In this document: piece after piece, positions 8,418 to 16,872 of the stretch | Layout: the number at the start of each line of letters is the position of its first letter | How positions within the stretch are numbered: the first letter of the stretch is position 1 | Assembly (NCBI GenBank): GCA_000017645.1 | Contig: CP000781.1 | Coordinates: 434,001 to 498,000, forward strand | DNA length: 64,000 nucleotides | Direction: 5' to 3' | Source of the DNA: Xanthobacter autotrophicus Py2 | Lineage (GTDB): Bacteria; Pseudomonadota; Alphaproteobacteria; Rhizobiales; Xanthobacteraceae | The notes under the pieces: generated by a model | Database searches by the model: none | What the model was told of the DNA's origin: nothing | The model's input: the letters and a program-made list of their open reading frames with translations, nothing else | Made by a program: the position numbers and the translations under genes

Positions 8418-9730
8418 TGGCGGCTTCTTCGGTTCCGGCCGCTTCCTCGGCGCCCGCAGCGCCGGGCACGGCCGTGCGTGTCGTCTCCTTCGGCTGCCGG
8501 CTCAATGCGCTGGAAGGCGACGGTATCGCCCGCGCCGCCACCGCCGAGGGGCTGGAGCGCACCCTCGTGTTCAACACCTGCGCCGTCACGGGTGAGGCGG
8601 TGCGGCAGGCGCGGCAGGCCATCCGCCGGGCGCGGCGGGAGGATCCCGACCTGCGCGTCATCGTCACCGGCTGCGCCGCCCAGACCGACCCGCAGGCCTT
8701 CGCCCGCATGGACGAGGTGGACCTCGTGCTGGGCAATGCCGACAAGACCCTTCCCGCCGCGTGGGCCACGACCCGTGCCGCCCTCGATTTCGGCATCGGC
8801 GCCGAGCAGAAGGTGCGGGTGCAGGATATCTCGGCGGTGCGCGCGGCCACCCCCCATCTCGCCGACCGGTTCGAGGGGCACACCCGCGCCTTCGTGGAGG
8901 TGCAGAACGGCTGCGACCACCGCTGCACCTTCTGCATCATCCCGTTCGGTCGTGGCCCCTCGCGTTCCGTGCCCATGGGCGCGGTGGTGGATCAGGTGCG
9001 GCGTCTGGTGGCGAACGGCCACCGCGAGGTGGTGCTCACCGGCGTCGACCTCACCGCCTACGGTGCCGACCTGCCTGGCGCGCCCACCCTGGGCCGGCTG
9101 GTGCGCTCGGTGCTCACCGGCGTGCCGGACCTTCCCCGCCTGCGCCTCTCCTCCATCGACGCGGTGGAGGCCGACGACGAGCTGATGCGGGCGCTGGCTG
9201 AGGAAGAGCGGCTGATGCCGCATCTCCACCTCTCGCTCCAGGCCGGCGACGACCTCATCCTGAAGCGCATGAAGCGCCGGCATTCCCGTGCGCAGGCGCT
9301 GGACTTCATCTCCGCCCTGCGCCGGGCGCGTCCGGATGTGGTGCTGGGCGCCGACATCATCGCCGGCTTTCCCACCGAGACCGAGGAACAGGCCCGCGCC
9401 ACCCGCGCCTTCCTCGACGAGGCGGGCCTCGCCTTCGTCCATGTCTTCCCGTTCTCGGCGCGGCCCGGCACCGCCGCCGCCCGCATGCCGCAGCTTCCCG
9501 CCGGCGTGGTGGCGGAGCGCGCGCGCCGGCTGCGCGAGACCGCCGCCGACCTGCTGCGTCGTCATCTCGCAAGCGAGGTGGGCCGGCGCCGGCAGGTGCT
9601 GGTGGAGGCCGGCGGACGTGGCCATACCGAACATTTCACCCCGGTGCGCCTCGCCTGGCCGGCCGAGCGCGGCAGCCTCGCGGCGCTGCGCATCGCCGGA
9701 CACGACGGCGCGCGCCTGATCGCGGCGTGA
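8417..9730 (+). CDS. mtaB: tRNA (t6A37) methylthiotransferase MtaB
   Basis: 437-residue radical-SAM enzyme that methylthiolates t6A37 of ANN-decoding tRNAs. The N-terminal MTTase domain has cysteines in FGCRLN, FNTCAVT and TGCAAQ that bind the auxiliary cluster. The radical-SAM CxxxCxxC motif is CDHRCTFC near residue 172. The C-terminal part is TRAM-like. It starts inside the dapF stop and lies 26 bp before ftsY. The dapF-mtaB-ftsY order is common in alphaproteobacteria. Confidence 0.94.
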   Translation: MAASSVPAASSAPAAPGTAVRVVSFGCRLNALEGDGIARAATAEGLERTLVFNTCAVTGEAVRQARQAIRRARREDPDLRVIVTGCAAQTDPQAFARMDEVDLVLGNADKTLPAAWATTRAALDFGIGAEQKVRVQDISAVRAATPHLADRFEGHTRAFVEVQNGCDHRCTFCIIPFGRGPSRSVPMGAVVDQVRRLVANGHREVVLTGVDLTAYGADLPGAPTLGRLVRSVLTGVPDLPRLRLSSIDAVEADDELMRALAEEERLMPHLHLSLQAGDDLILKRMKRRHSRAQALDFISALRRARPDVVLGADIIAGFPTETEEQARATRAFLDEAGLAFVHVFPFSARPGTAAARMPQLPAGVVAERARRLRETAADLLRRHLASEVGRRRQVLVEAGGRGHTEHFTPVRLAWPAERGSLAALRIAGHDGARLIAA

Positions 9731-9756
9731 CCCCTCTTCAAGGAACGGCCTGAGCC

Positions 9757-11346
9757 ATGAGCGACAACGACCGGAATTCCCCCGCTGACGCGCAGAAGAA
9801 GAAGCGCGGCCTGTGGGGCTGGCTGAAGTCCGGTTTTGAGGATCCCGTCCCGCGCTTCACCCATGAGACCCCGCAGGAGGCCGGCGCGCCGGCTGACGAG
9901 GGGCGCGAGGCTGCGCCCGCGCCGTCGGGCGATGCCGCGGCCGTGACCGGCGAGGCTTCATCCACGACGCCCGTCCCCGCCGCCGAAGTCGGACCGGAAG
10001 CAGCGCCTGCGCCGGTGGCCGAGGTGCCGCCCCCGGTCCCTGTGGAGGTCCCCGTGGCGCCCGCAGGCGGCCCGGCTTTCGGTGCGCAGATCGAACAGCC
10101 GCCGGCCCCCACCGTGGTGCCTGTCCCTCCGGCCGTGGCTGAATCGACGTCCGAAGCGGTTCGGGTTCCCATGGCTGAGCCGGAGCCCGAGGCGCCGGTC
10201 GCCGAAGCCCCGCCGGCCATCGCATCCGAGAGCGTGGAAGCCAGCGCGCCAGCCTTTGAGGCGCCGCCCGAAGAAGCGCCTGTTCTCGAAGCCCCCATTG
10301 TTGAGGCGGAGCCCGCGCCCGAGGTCCCGCCTCCCGCCGTCGAGCCTGCGCTGGTCGATGTGCCGCAGCAGCTTCCGGTGGAGCCCGAGCCTGTCGCCGA
10401 CGGTCCCGCCGCCGAGCCTCAGCCGGCGAAGAAAGGCTTCTGGAGCCGGCTTGCCTCGGGCCTCGCCCGCACCGCGTCCAGCCTCGGGCAGGGCATCACC
10501 GACCTCGTTTCCAAGCGCAAGCTCGATGCCGACACGCTGGAAGAGCTGGAGGACGTGCTCATCCGCGCCGATCTCGGCGTGGAGACCTCCATGCGCATCG
10601 TGGAGACGGTGGGCAAGGGCCGGCACGACAAGATGATCTCCCCCGAGGAGGTGAAGCGCCTCATTGCGGAGGAGGTGGAGCGCATCCTCATTCCGGTGGC
10701 GCAGCCGCTGGTGGTGGATACGGCGCACAAGCCCTTCGTGGTGCTGATGGTGGGGGTGAACGGTTCGGGCAAGACCACCACCATCGGCAAGCTCGCCGCC
10801 CAGTGGCGCACCGAAGGCAAAAAGGTGGTGCTCGCCGCCGGCGACACCTTCCGTGCCGCCGCCATCGAGCAACTGAAGGTGTGGGGCACCCGCACCGGCG
10901 CCACCGTCATCGCCCGCGAGCAGGGCTCCGATGCCGCCGGCGTCGCCCATGAGGCGGTGGTGGAGGCGCGCGCGGCCGGGGCCGACATCCTTATGGTGGA
11001 CACCGCCGGCCGCCTCCAGAACCGCACCGAGCTGATGGCGGAGCTGGAGAAGGTGGTGCGCGTCATCAAGAAGCTGGAGCCCTCGGCGCCCCACGCAGTG
11101 CTTCTGGTGCTCGACGCCACGGTGGGCCAGAACGCGCTGTCGCAGGTGGAAGCCTTCACCCGCATCGCCGGGGTGACCGGGATGGTCATGACCAAGCTCG
11201 ACGGCACGGCGCGTGGTGGCATCCTGGTGGCCATCGCCGCCAAGCACAAGCTGCCGGTGCACCTCATCGGCGTGGGCGAGGCGGCCGAGGACCTCCAGCC
11301 CTTCGCCGCCCGGGATTTTGCCCGCGCCATCGCCGGGTTGAACTGA
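9757..11346 (+). CDS. ftsY: Signal recognition particle receptor FtsY
   Basis: 529-residue SRP receptor GTPase that docks ribosome-nascent-chain complexes to the translocon. A short basic opening (KKKRGLWGWLKSGFED) precedes a long acidic, Pro/Ala/Glu-rich A domain to about residue 225. A second amphipathic KKGFWSRLASGLARTASSLG element then leads into the NG domain. GTPase motifs are GVNGSGKTTT (G1), DTAGR (G3) and TKLDG (G4). The A domain is long for the family, but such length is common in this order. AAGGAAC precedes the ATG. Confidence 0.96.
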   Translation: MSDNDRNSPADAQKKKRGLWGWLKSGFEDPVPRFTHETPQEAGAPADEGREAAPAPSGDAAAVTGEASSTTPVPAAEVGPEAAPAPVAEVPPPVPVEVPVAPAGGPAFGAQIEQPPAPTVVPVPPAVAESTSEAVRVPMAEPEPEAPVAEAPPAIASESVEASAPAFEAPPEEAPVLEAPIVEAEPAPEVPPPAVEPALVDVPQQLPVEPEPVADGPAAEPQPAKKGFWSRLASGLARTASSLGQGITDLVSKRKLDADTLEELEDVLIRADLGVETSMRIVETVGKGRHDKMISPEEVKRLIAEEVERILIPVAQPLVVDTAHKPFVVLMVGVNGSGKTTTIGKLAAQWRTEGKKVVLAAGDTFRAAAIEQLKVWGTRTGATVIAREQGSDAAGVAHEAVVEARAAGADILMVDTAGRLQNRTELMAELEKVVRVIKKLEPSAPHAVLLVLDATVGQNALSQVEAFTRIAGVTGMVMTKLDGTARGGILVAIAAKHKLPVHLIGVGEAAEDLQPFAARDFARAIAGLN

Positions 11347-11414
11347 GGGCGGCCGAGCCGGGAGCAGGCTGGGGCGGCCGCTATTGCCTCGCCCGGGATG
11401 GTGCGGCTATGTTT

Positions 11415-11440
11415 GCGTACAATATTTGAAATTGTATGGC
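11415..11440. promoter_or_regulatory. ATACAAT/ATTGTAT-type inverted repeat at the MocR promoter
   Basis: GCGTACAAT (11415-11423) and ATTGTATGGC (11431-11440) form an imperfect inverted repeat with a 7-nt spacer, ending 13 bp before the chosen regulator start. The half-site matches the one upstream of the convergent DUF983 gene (13303-13332). MocR/PdxR-type regulators often use AT-rich sites of this kind, so an autoregulatory operator is inferred. Confidence 0.6.
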
Positions 11441-11453
11441 TCGTGGGGCTGCC

Positions 11454-12836
11454 ATGGCGAGGGGAGACAGCACGTCGTCATGGATCCGCCCGCTCGATCC
11501 GGCCGGCGGGCTGCGCTACCTGCAGATCGTGGATCTCGTCGCCGAGGCCGTCGCCGCCGGGCGGCTGCGTCCCGGTGACCGCCTGCCGCCGCAGCGCAAG
11601 CTGGCCGACCAGTTGGGCGTGGACCTGACCACCGTCACCCGCGCCTATGCCGAGGCGCGGCGCCGCAACCTGATCGACGCGGTGACGGGGCGCGGCTCCT
11701 TCATCGCGGTGCGGCGGGAGCCGGGCGGGCCGCTGATGGACCTCAGCATGAATATTCCGCCGGCCCCCAAGGGCATCCGGCTGGCGGACCTCATGCAGCG
11801 GGGGATCAGCTCGGTGCTGGCGCGCGCCGATTCCAATCTGCTCATGAGCTATCACGTGGGTGCCGGCTCTCTGGCGGACCGGATGGCTGCCGCCGCGTGG
11901 CTCGAACCGCTGCTGGGCGCGGTGGATCCGCAGCGGCTGGTGGTGGCCCCCGGCGCCCAGTCGGCGCTGTCCGCCCTTGTCGGCAGCCTGGTCGGGCGGG
12001 AGGGCGTCATCCTCGCCGAGCCGCTGGCCTATCCCGGCCTGCTGGCGGCGGCGCGACACTGGCAGGTGCGCCCCGTTGCCGTGCCCGCGGACGCGGAGGG
12101 GCCGCTGCCGGAGGGTCTCGAACAGGCGGCGCGGAACCATGGGGCGCGGGTGTTCTGCCTCACCCCCACCATCCAGAATCCCACCGCCGTGACGCTTTCC
12201 CCGGCGCGACGGTCTGCGCTTGCCCGCGTGGCGGCGGCGCTCGATCTCATCCTCATCGAGGACGACCCCTACGCCCTGCTGGCGCCCGAAGCGCCGCCGC
12301 CCATCGCGACCCTGGCGCCCGAGCGCACCTATTATGTCTCCACCTTGTCGAAGGTGCTGACGCCCGGCCTGCGCACAGCCTTCGTGGTGGTGCCGGACGG
12401 CACCGCGCCGGATGCGTTGGTCAGCGCCCTGCGGGCCCATGTGCTGATGCCGGCCCCGCTCATGACGGCGCTGGCGACGGACTGGATCCGCAGCGGCGAG
12501 GCTGCTCAGTTGCTCAAGGGTGTGCGCGAGGAGGCCGCCGCCCGACAGGAGATGGCCCGGCACCTGTTTCCATCGGCCCGGTCGCACCGCAGCGGGCTGC
12601 ACCTGTGGCAACCCCTGCCGGCGCATTGGGACCGCTACCGCCTGGTGGAGACGGCGCGGCGCGAGGGGCTGGGGGTTACGGCATCGGACGCCTTCAGCGT
12701 CGAGGCTCGCCCGCCGGATGCGGTGCGCATCTCCATCGGCGGTGTTCCGGACCGGGCAAGGCTCAACGCGGCGCTGGAGAAGCTCGCCGCCATCATGAGC
12801 ACCCTGCACGCGCGCTATCAGGACGGGGTGGTCTGA
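11454..12836 (+). CDS. MocR-type (GntR/aminotransferase) transcriptional regulator
   Basis: 460-residue PLP-dependent regulator. The N-terminal GntR winged helix (about residues 20-85) has RLRPGDRLPPQRKLADQLGV and TVTRAYAEA. It is followed by a class I aminotransferase-like domain. PLP-site residues are visible: NPTAVTLS, IEDDPYAL and the Schiff-base lysine in STLSKVLTPGLR. MocR proteins sense PLP or amino-compound adducts and usually act on adjacent genes. I start at 11454 because the ATG at 11436 lies inside the inverted repeat; the two differ by six residues. It converges on the DUF983 gene (10-bp gap), with like operators at both outer ends. Confidence 0.9.
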   Translation: MARGDSTSSWIRPLDPAGGLRYLQIVDLVAEAVAAGRLRPGDRLPPQRKLADQLGVDLTTVTRAYAEARRRNLIDAVTGRGSFIAVRREPGGPLMDLSMNIPPAPKGIRLADLMQRGISSVLARADSNLLMSYHVGAGSLADRMAAAAWLEPLLGAVDPQRLVVAPGAQSALSALVGSLVGREGVILAEPLAYPGLLAAARHWQVRPVAVPADAEGPLPEGLEQAARNHGARVFCLTPTIQNPTAVTLSPARRSALARVAAALDLILIEDDPYALLAPEAPPPIATLAPERTYYVSTLSKVLTPGLRTAFVVVPDGTAPDALVSALRAHVLMPAPLMTALATDWIRSGEAAQLLKGVREEAAARQEMARHLFPSARSHRSGLHLWQPLPAHWDRYRLVETARREGLGVTASDAFSVEARPPDAVRISIGGVPDRARLNAALEKLAAIMSTLHARYQDGVV

Positions 12837-12846
12837 GGCGCCGGGA

Positions 12847-13278
12847 TCAGGGCAGCGGCCGGGGCGCGGCGACTTCGTCCTTGACGGTCACGCGCTGGCC
12901 TTCCTCCGCCTTGTAGAAGAATTGCGAGGCTACCAGCCACCCCTTCAACGGGCGCAGGGGCGGGATGCAGCTCAGAAGGATGAGCGGCAGGGTGGTCACG
13001 AAATGCACCCACACGGGCGGCTCATAGGCCATCTCCAGCCACAAGCCGAAGATCACCGCCGGGATGCAGACGAACATCATCACGAAAAACGCCGGGCCGT
13101 CCGCCGGGTCGGCAAAGCCATAATCCAGCCCGCACGCCTCGCAGGAGGGGCGCAGGGTGAGGAAGCCGTTGAACAGATGCCCCTGGCCGCAGCGGGGGCA
13201 GCGGCCATGCAGGCCGGTCTGAAGCGGGGAGAGCGAGGGCCAGTGCTCGGCTGACATGACAGGGCTCGTTTCGTCCAT
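12847..13278 (-). CDS. DUF983 zinc-ribbon membrane protein
   Basis: 143 residues. The N-terminal zinc ribbon has CPRC at 27-30 and CEAC at 46-49, followed by FADPADGPAFFVMMF, the DUF983 core, and two membrane helices (VCIPAVIFGLWLEMA and FVTTLPLILLSCIPPL). The function is unknown in general. Starts at 13278 and at the internal ATG 13257 are both possible; neither has a strong ribosome site. A perfect 12-bp inverted repeat lies 25-54 bp upstream and shares its half-site with the MocR promoter, so control by the neighbouring MocR protein is likely. Confidence 0.85.
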   Translation of the reverse strand: MDETSPVMSAEHWPSLSPLQTGLHGRCPRCGQGHLFNGFLTLRPSCEACGLDYGFADPADGPAFFVMMFVCIPAVIFGLWLEMAYEPPVWVHFVTTLPLILLSCIPPLRPLKGWLVASQFFYKAEEGQRVTVKDEVAAPRPLP

Positions 13279-13302
13279 GAGGTTGGACCAACGATACCGT
13301 GT

Positions 13303-13332
13303 CACGCATACAATAACAACATTGTATGCGTG
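13303..13332. promoter_or_regulatory. Perfect 12-bp inverted repeat upstream of DUF983 gene
   Basis: CACGCATACAAT (13303-13314) and ATTGTATGCGTG (13321-13332) are exact reverse complements around AACAAC. The core half-site ACAAT/ATTGT with an outer GC is shared with the site at 11415-11440. A smaller palindrome, GTTGGACCAAC, lies at 13282-13292 between it and the gene. It probably binds the adjacent MocR regulator. Confidence 0.7.
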
Positions 13333-13421
13333 CATATCTGGAATGCGTTCGGCTACGCCTTCTCTCGATCGTTCGCGACGGTTGGTCCCGGACCCCGGTC
13401 CTCCGGGGTTCGCCTTCAGAT

Positions 13422-13586
13422 TCAATGGCTCTTGTGGGGATGCCCGCTTTCGGAGGCGCCGATACTCTCTACCTGGAACTGGTTCTTGAGCGTCAGGTCG
13501 CCGGCCGTGACGGATGCGCCGCCGGGCGTGGCGGGGGACCAGGTATGGTCGACCACGATGGAGCCGGCCTTGAACGCGGGCGCCAT
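13422..13586 (-). pseudogene. Truncated PCuAC copper-chaperone remnant with internal deletion
   Basis: The leftward frame reads FKAGSIVVDHTWSPATPGGA, then SVTAGDLTLKN, then QFQVESIGASESGHPHKSH. The first part matches residues about 52-80 of the intact PCuAC protein at 14238 (FKAGAIEIDHPWSRATPGGA, YLTLKN). The last part matches its C-terminus (FNVDAIAAEGSGHDHSH). The middle, about 80-85 residues including every methionine and histidine of the copper site, is missing. There is no signal peptide. This is a decayed paralogue lying inverted next to the functional gene. Confidence 0.8.
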
Positions 13587-13753
13587 TGATCTAATCGACG
13601 CAATAGGCTTGTGCTTAATCGAGCCGATCGTCACGTGCCGCAGGCATCTTGTGTGGCCGCTGGACGCATCGCAAGATGCGCCCCGCGTCATCTACAAGTG
13701 CAGCATGGGCGGCAGCATGAAGCGCCGCGTTAATCGATAAAGGCCATGGCTTC

Positions 13754-14149
13754 GTGACCAACCCTCAACCTGCCTGGAGAGCCTGGACCGCAGTCGCTGC
13801 GGCCTATCTGCTCGTCCTGCAGGTGCTGGTCACGGGGATCGCGGGCGGTGTCCATGCGGCGTCGTTCGGCCTCGATCCTGTCGCCACGGCCATGTGCGGT
13901 CCGTCCGCCCATGGCGGAACGGCGCCGGCGGACGATGGCGCTCTCCCGCCCCACGATAGCCTGTCTTGCTGCGTGCTCGGCTGCTCCATGCTCGGCCCGG
14001 GCGCTGCCCCGCCGCCGGCCGAATGGAGCCTCGTCCGGCACCCGGTGATGGTGGTGGCCGACGCGGCCTACCCCTCGTCCCGTGAGGCCCGGCGCACGGT
14101 GCGCGGGTCTTCGCCCGGTCTTCCCAGAGCTCCCCCCGGCACGGTCTGA
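13754..14149 (+). CDS. DUF2946-like small exported protein with cysteine motif
   Basis: 131 residues from a GTG start. One N-terminal membrane/signal segment (AAAYLLVLQVLVTGIAGGVH) precedes a short domain with SLSCCVLGCSML. The build (N-terminal helix, poorly conserved middle, Cys-x-x-Cys-type cluster) is that of DUF2946 proteins, which commonly sit beside copper or TonB-receptor genes. It has the same layout as the gene at 17726. It lies 88 bp upstream of the PCuAC chaperone on the same strand and probably opens that operon. No function is established; a metal-binding periplasmic role is inferred from cysteines and context. Confidence 0.65.
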   Translation: MTNPQPAWRAWTAVAAAYLLVLQVLVTGIAGGVHAASFGLDPVATAMCGPSAHGGTAPADDGALPPHDSLSCCVLGCSMLGPGAAPPPAEWSLVRHPVMVVADAAYPSSREARRTVRGSSPGLPRAPPGTV

Positions 14150-14237
14150 ACGCCCTGCGAAGGCAGGGTTTTCGTCCGTTACCCGTCGGTTTTCCGCTCC
14201 CGGTCCCGGGATGCGGCCTCGTCAATGGAGCTTTGCC

Positions 14238-14795
14238 ATGTCCAGCCTCACGCGCCTTCTCAAGGGCAGCGCCGGTACCCGCGCACCCTATCGTCCCTTC
14301 GCGGAAGAAGTCCTTGCGGCCTTTGTCTTCGCCGCCTTCGTCCTGGTGCTTTCAGTCCAGACGCTGCTGGCGCACGAATTCAAGGCCGGCGCCATCGAGA
14401 TCGACCACCCGTGGTCCCGGGCGACGCCGGGTGGCGCCACGGTGGGCGCCGGCTATCTGACCTTGAAGAACACCGGCTCCGCGCCGGATCGCCTGGTGTC
14501 GGCGGCCTCCGATGTGGCCGAGCGGGTCGAGATCCACGAGATGGCCGTGAAGGATGGGGTCATGACCATGCGCCCCCTGCCGGACGGCCTCGCCATCCCT
14601 GCCGGCGGCAGCGTGGTGCTGAAGCCCGGCTCCTACCACATCATGTTTTTCGGCTTGAAGCAGCCGTTGAAGCAGGGGGCGGTGGTGGATGGCACCCTGA
14701 CCTTCGAGAAGGCCGGCACCGTCGCGGTGAAATTCAATGTGGACGCCATCGCCGCCGAGGGCAGCGGCCACGACCATTCGCACTCGGCCAAGTAG
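14238..14795 (+). CDS. PCuAC periplasmic copper chaperone
   Basis: 185 residues. An N-terminal membrane/signal segment (VFAAFVLVLSVQTLLAHEFK) leads into a PCuAC (DUF461) domain. Copper ligands of the family pattern are present: H100-x-M102, M109/M111 and H134-x-M136 (HEM, VMTM, HIM). The C-terminus is His-rich (GHDHSHSAK). PCuAC proteins bind Cu(I) and deliver it, for example to the Cu-A site of cytochrome c oxidase. ATGGAGC precedes the ATG at 14238. The gene is followed after 9 bp by copC-copD. A deleted, inverted copy lies at 13422-13586. Confidence 0.93.
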   Translation: MSSLTRLLKGSAGTRAPYRPFAEEVLAAFVFAAFVLVLSVQTLLAHEFKAGAIEIDHPWSRATPGGATVGAGYLTLKNTGSAPDRLVSAASDVAERVEIHEMAVKDGVMTMRPLPDGLAIPAGGSVVLKPGSYHIMFFGLKQPLKQGAVVDGTLTFEKAGTVAVKFNVDAIAAEGSGHDHSHSAK

Positions 14796-14804
14796 TCCAT
14801 CCGC

Positions 14805-16535
14805 ATGCGCCCCTCTTGCAGCGGGCGAGCGGGGCTGACGGGAGTGGTTGCCGCCATCGTGGCAGCCACGCGCTTCCTGCCGTGGACGTCCGACACCCGC
14901 ACCGTGGCCACCCCGGCCGTTTGCGGGAGGGCCGGCATCCCGGCGGGCGCGCGGGCAATCCTGCAGGCTGTGCTGGTCATGGCGGGCGCGCTGCTTTTTG
15001 CCGGCGACGCCCTCGCCCATGCCTCGCTGGTCCATGCCTCGCCTGCCGACGGCGCCATGGTGGCCAACGCGCCGCGGACATTCGCGCTCACCTTCAGCGA
15101 GCCCATCTCCCCGCTGGTGCTGCGGCTCGCCGGGGCGGATGGCACCGCCGTCACCCTCGACCGCTTCGTGCAACGCGGCGCGACGCTGGATGTGGAGGCG
15201 CCGGCGGGCCTGCCGAACGGAACGCACGTGCTCATCTGGCGCGTGGTTTCGCAGGACGGTCATCCGATCGGCGGCGTGGTGGCCTTCTCCATCGGAGCGC
15301 CCAGCCCCGGCGTCTCCGCCGCCGCCGTGGAGGTCATCGACTGGCCGGTGCGCATCGCCACCTGGGTCGCGAGGCTTGCCCTCTATGCCGGACTGTTCGT
15401 GGGCGTTGGCGGGGCCTTCTTCGCCAACTGGGTCGGCGGACGCTCCCGGTCAGCGACCCGCCTCGGCGCGGGGGCGATCCTTGCCGGTCTCGTGGCCGCG
15501 CCGCTGTCCGTCGGGCTGCTGGGGCTCGATGGCCTCGGCGCGACGCTGCGAAACCTGCCCGAGCCGGTGGTGTGGCGGACCGGCTTCTCAACCAGCTACG
15601 GTGTGAGCGCGCAGATCGCGGTGGCGGCTCTTGTCACGGGGCTGGGTGCTTTCGGGCTGAAGGGCATCGCGGGCAAGCTCCTGTCGCTGGCTGCGCTGCT
15701 GCTGGCCGGATGCGCCCTCGCCGCCAGCGGCCATGCCAGCGCGGCGCACCCGCAAGAAGTGACCCGGCCGGCGGTGTTCCTGCACGCCGTGGGGATCGCG
15801 GTCTGGGCCGGCGCCCTCATTCCGCTGGGCAGGGCATTCGCGTCGCGATCGCCCGAGGCAGCAGCGGTCCTGCGTCGCTTCTCGGTGCTTGCGCCGTTTG
15901 CGGTGGTGCCCCTGGCTGCGGCGGGCCTGCTGCTGGCGGTCATCCAGTTGGGGAGCCTCACGGCGCTCTGGACGACCGCCTATGGCGCGGTGCTGCTGGC
16001 GAAGGTGGCTTTGCTCATGCCGCTGTTTGCCCTGGCGGCCGTCAACCGTGTCAGGCTGACGGCGCCGGCGGAGCGGGGAGAGGCGACGGCGATCGCGCAT
16101 CTGCGCCGCTCCATCCGCGCCGAGATTGTCCTCATGTTCGCGATTTTCGCGGTCGCGGCGGTGTGGCGCTTCACGCCGCCGCCCCGCGTGCTGGCTGCCA
16201 TCGCAGCTGAGCCGGCCTCGCTGCATATCCACACCGGCGCGGCCATGGCGGATCTGTCCATCGCACCGGGCCGCTCAGGTCCCGTCAGCGCGTCCATGGT
16301 CATCCTGACCGGGGAGTTCGGCCCGCTCGACGCCAAGGCGGTGACGCTGGTCCTCGCCAATCCCGCGGCTGGAATCGGGCCGGTGCGGTGGCCGGCGACC
16401 AAGCCCGGAGATGGCACATGGCGCGTGAATGCGCTGGATCTTCCTCATCCGGGCCGCTGGTCCGTCCGCATCGAGATCGTCGGCCCGGACGACGCCCTGA
16501 AGGAACTGGCGGGCGAGATCGAGATCCGCCCCTGA
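14805..16535 (+). CDS. CopC-CopD fusion protein (periplasmic copper binding plus membrane domain)
   Basis: 576 residues. After a signal segment (AVLVMAGALLFAGDALAHAS), a CopC domain runs about residues 66-165. Its predicted mature N-terminus is HASLVHASPADG, and QDGHPIGG carries the other Cu(II) ligands (Asp/His). A CopD domain of about eight membrane helices spans residues 185-460, followed by a YtkA-like periplasmic tail with LHIHTGAAM. Such fusions take copper across or into the inner membrane. No strong ribosome site precedes 14805; the gene is likely coupled to PCuAC. The role in uptake rather than resistance is inferred from the neighbouring OprC-like receptor. Confidence 0.88.
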   Translation: MRPSCSGRAGLTGVVAAIVAATRFLPWTSDTRTVATPAVCGRAGIPAGARAILQAVLVMAGALLFAGDALAHASLVHASPADGAMVANAPRTFALTFSEPISPLVLRLAGADGTAVTLDRFVQRGATLDVEAPAGLPNGTHVLIWRVVSQDGHPIGGVVAFSIGAPSPGVSAAAVEVIDWPVRIATWVARLALYAGLFVGVGGAFFANWVGGRSRSATRLGAGAILAGLVAAPLSVGLLGLDGLGATLRNLPEPVVWRTGFSTSYGVSAQIAVAALVTGLGAFGLKGIAGKLLSLAALLLAGCALAASGHASAAHPQEVTRPAVFLHAVGIAVWAGALIPLGRAFASRSPEAAAVLRRFSVLAPFAVVPLAAAGLLLAVIQLGSLTALWTTAYGAVLLAKVALLMPLFALAAVNRVRLTAPAERGEATAIAHLRRSIRAEIVLMFAIFAVAAVWRFTPPPRVLAAIAAEPASLHIHTGAAMADLSIAPGRSGPVSASMVILTGEFGPLDAKAVTLVLANPAAGIGPVRWPATKPGDGTWRVNALDLPHPGRWSVRIEIVGPDDALKELAGEIEIRP

Positions 16536-16631
16536 TTTCGGCGGGGAGGACGCCTGCGCAGCGGGCGCTTCTTGGCGATCAGGCTTGACAGGAACCGCCG
16601 ATTGTCCGCTGCTGCAAAGGCACATGGTTTT

Positions 16632-16822
16632 CCATCGGCGCGCGGCGACGCGCTTCGATGGATCTGGGAACGGGGAAGGGCCTGACCGCCCGAAGCCCCG
16701 ACCGCCCCCGCGACTGTGAGCGGCGAGTGGCCTTCCACGATGCCACTGGACCTGAGCCTTTCGAGGCCGGGTCTGGGAAGGCGGATGGTTGCGACGACCC
16801 GCAAGTCAGGAGACCGACCATG
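16632..16822 (+). promoter_or_regulatory. Cobalamin (B12) riboswitch
   Basis: The conserved aptamer landmarks occur in order. GGGAAC lies after a stem formed by TCCATCGG and CGATGGA; then comes CCGCCCCCGCGACTGTGAGCGG at about 16702-16723 (family form CNGCCCCCGCAACUGUAAGCGG). GCCACTGG follows at 16742, GGGAAGGC at about 16775, and the B12 box variant AAGTCAGGAGACC at 16803-16815. A small stem (TCACCC 16832-16837 with GGGTGA 16848-16853) sits between the aptamer and the CbiM-like start at 16873. It may expose or hide the ribosome site GGAGC. Exact ends are approximate. Confidence 0.9.
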
Positions 16823-16872
16823 GGCATGTGTTCACCCTCACGCCGTCGGGTGAGACGGCAACGGAGCTTTCA

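Noticed and set aside
9958..11262. 434-codon leftward frame opposite ftsY
   Set aside because: Antisense shadow; the ftsY GTPase motifs are on the other strand.
11436..11453. ATG at 11436 as start of the MocR gene
   Set aside because: It lies inside the inverted-repeat operator and has no ribosome site; the ATG at 11454 has GTGGGG upstream.
16789..16872. N-terminal extension of the CbiM-like protein
   Set aside because: It would be translated from the riboswitch aptamer; MHIEPG at 16873 is the conserved family N-terminus.
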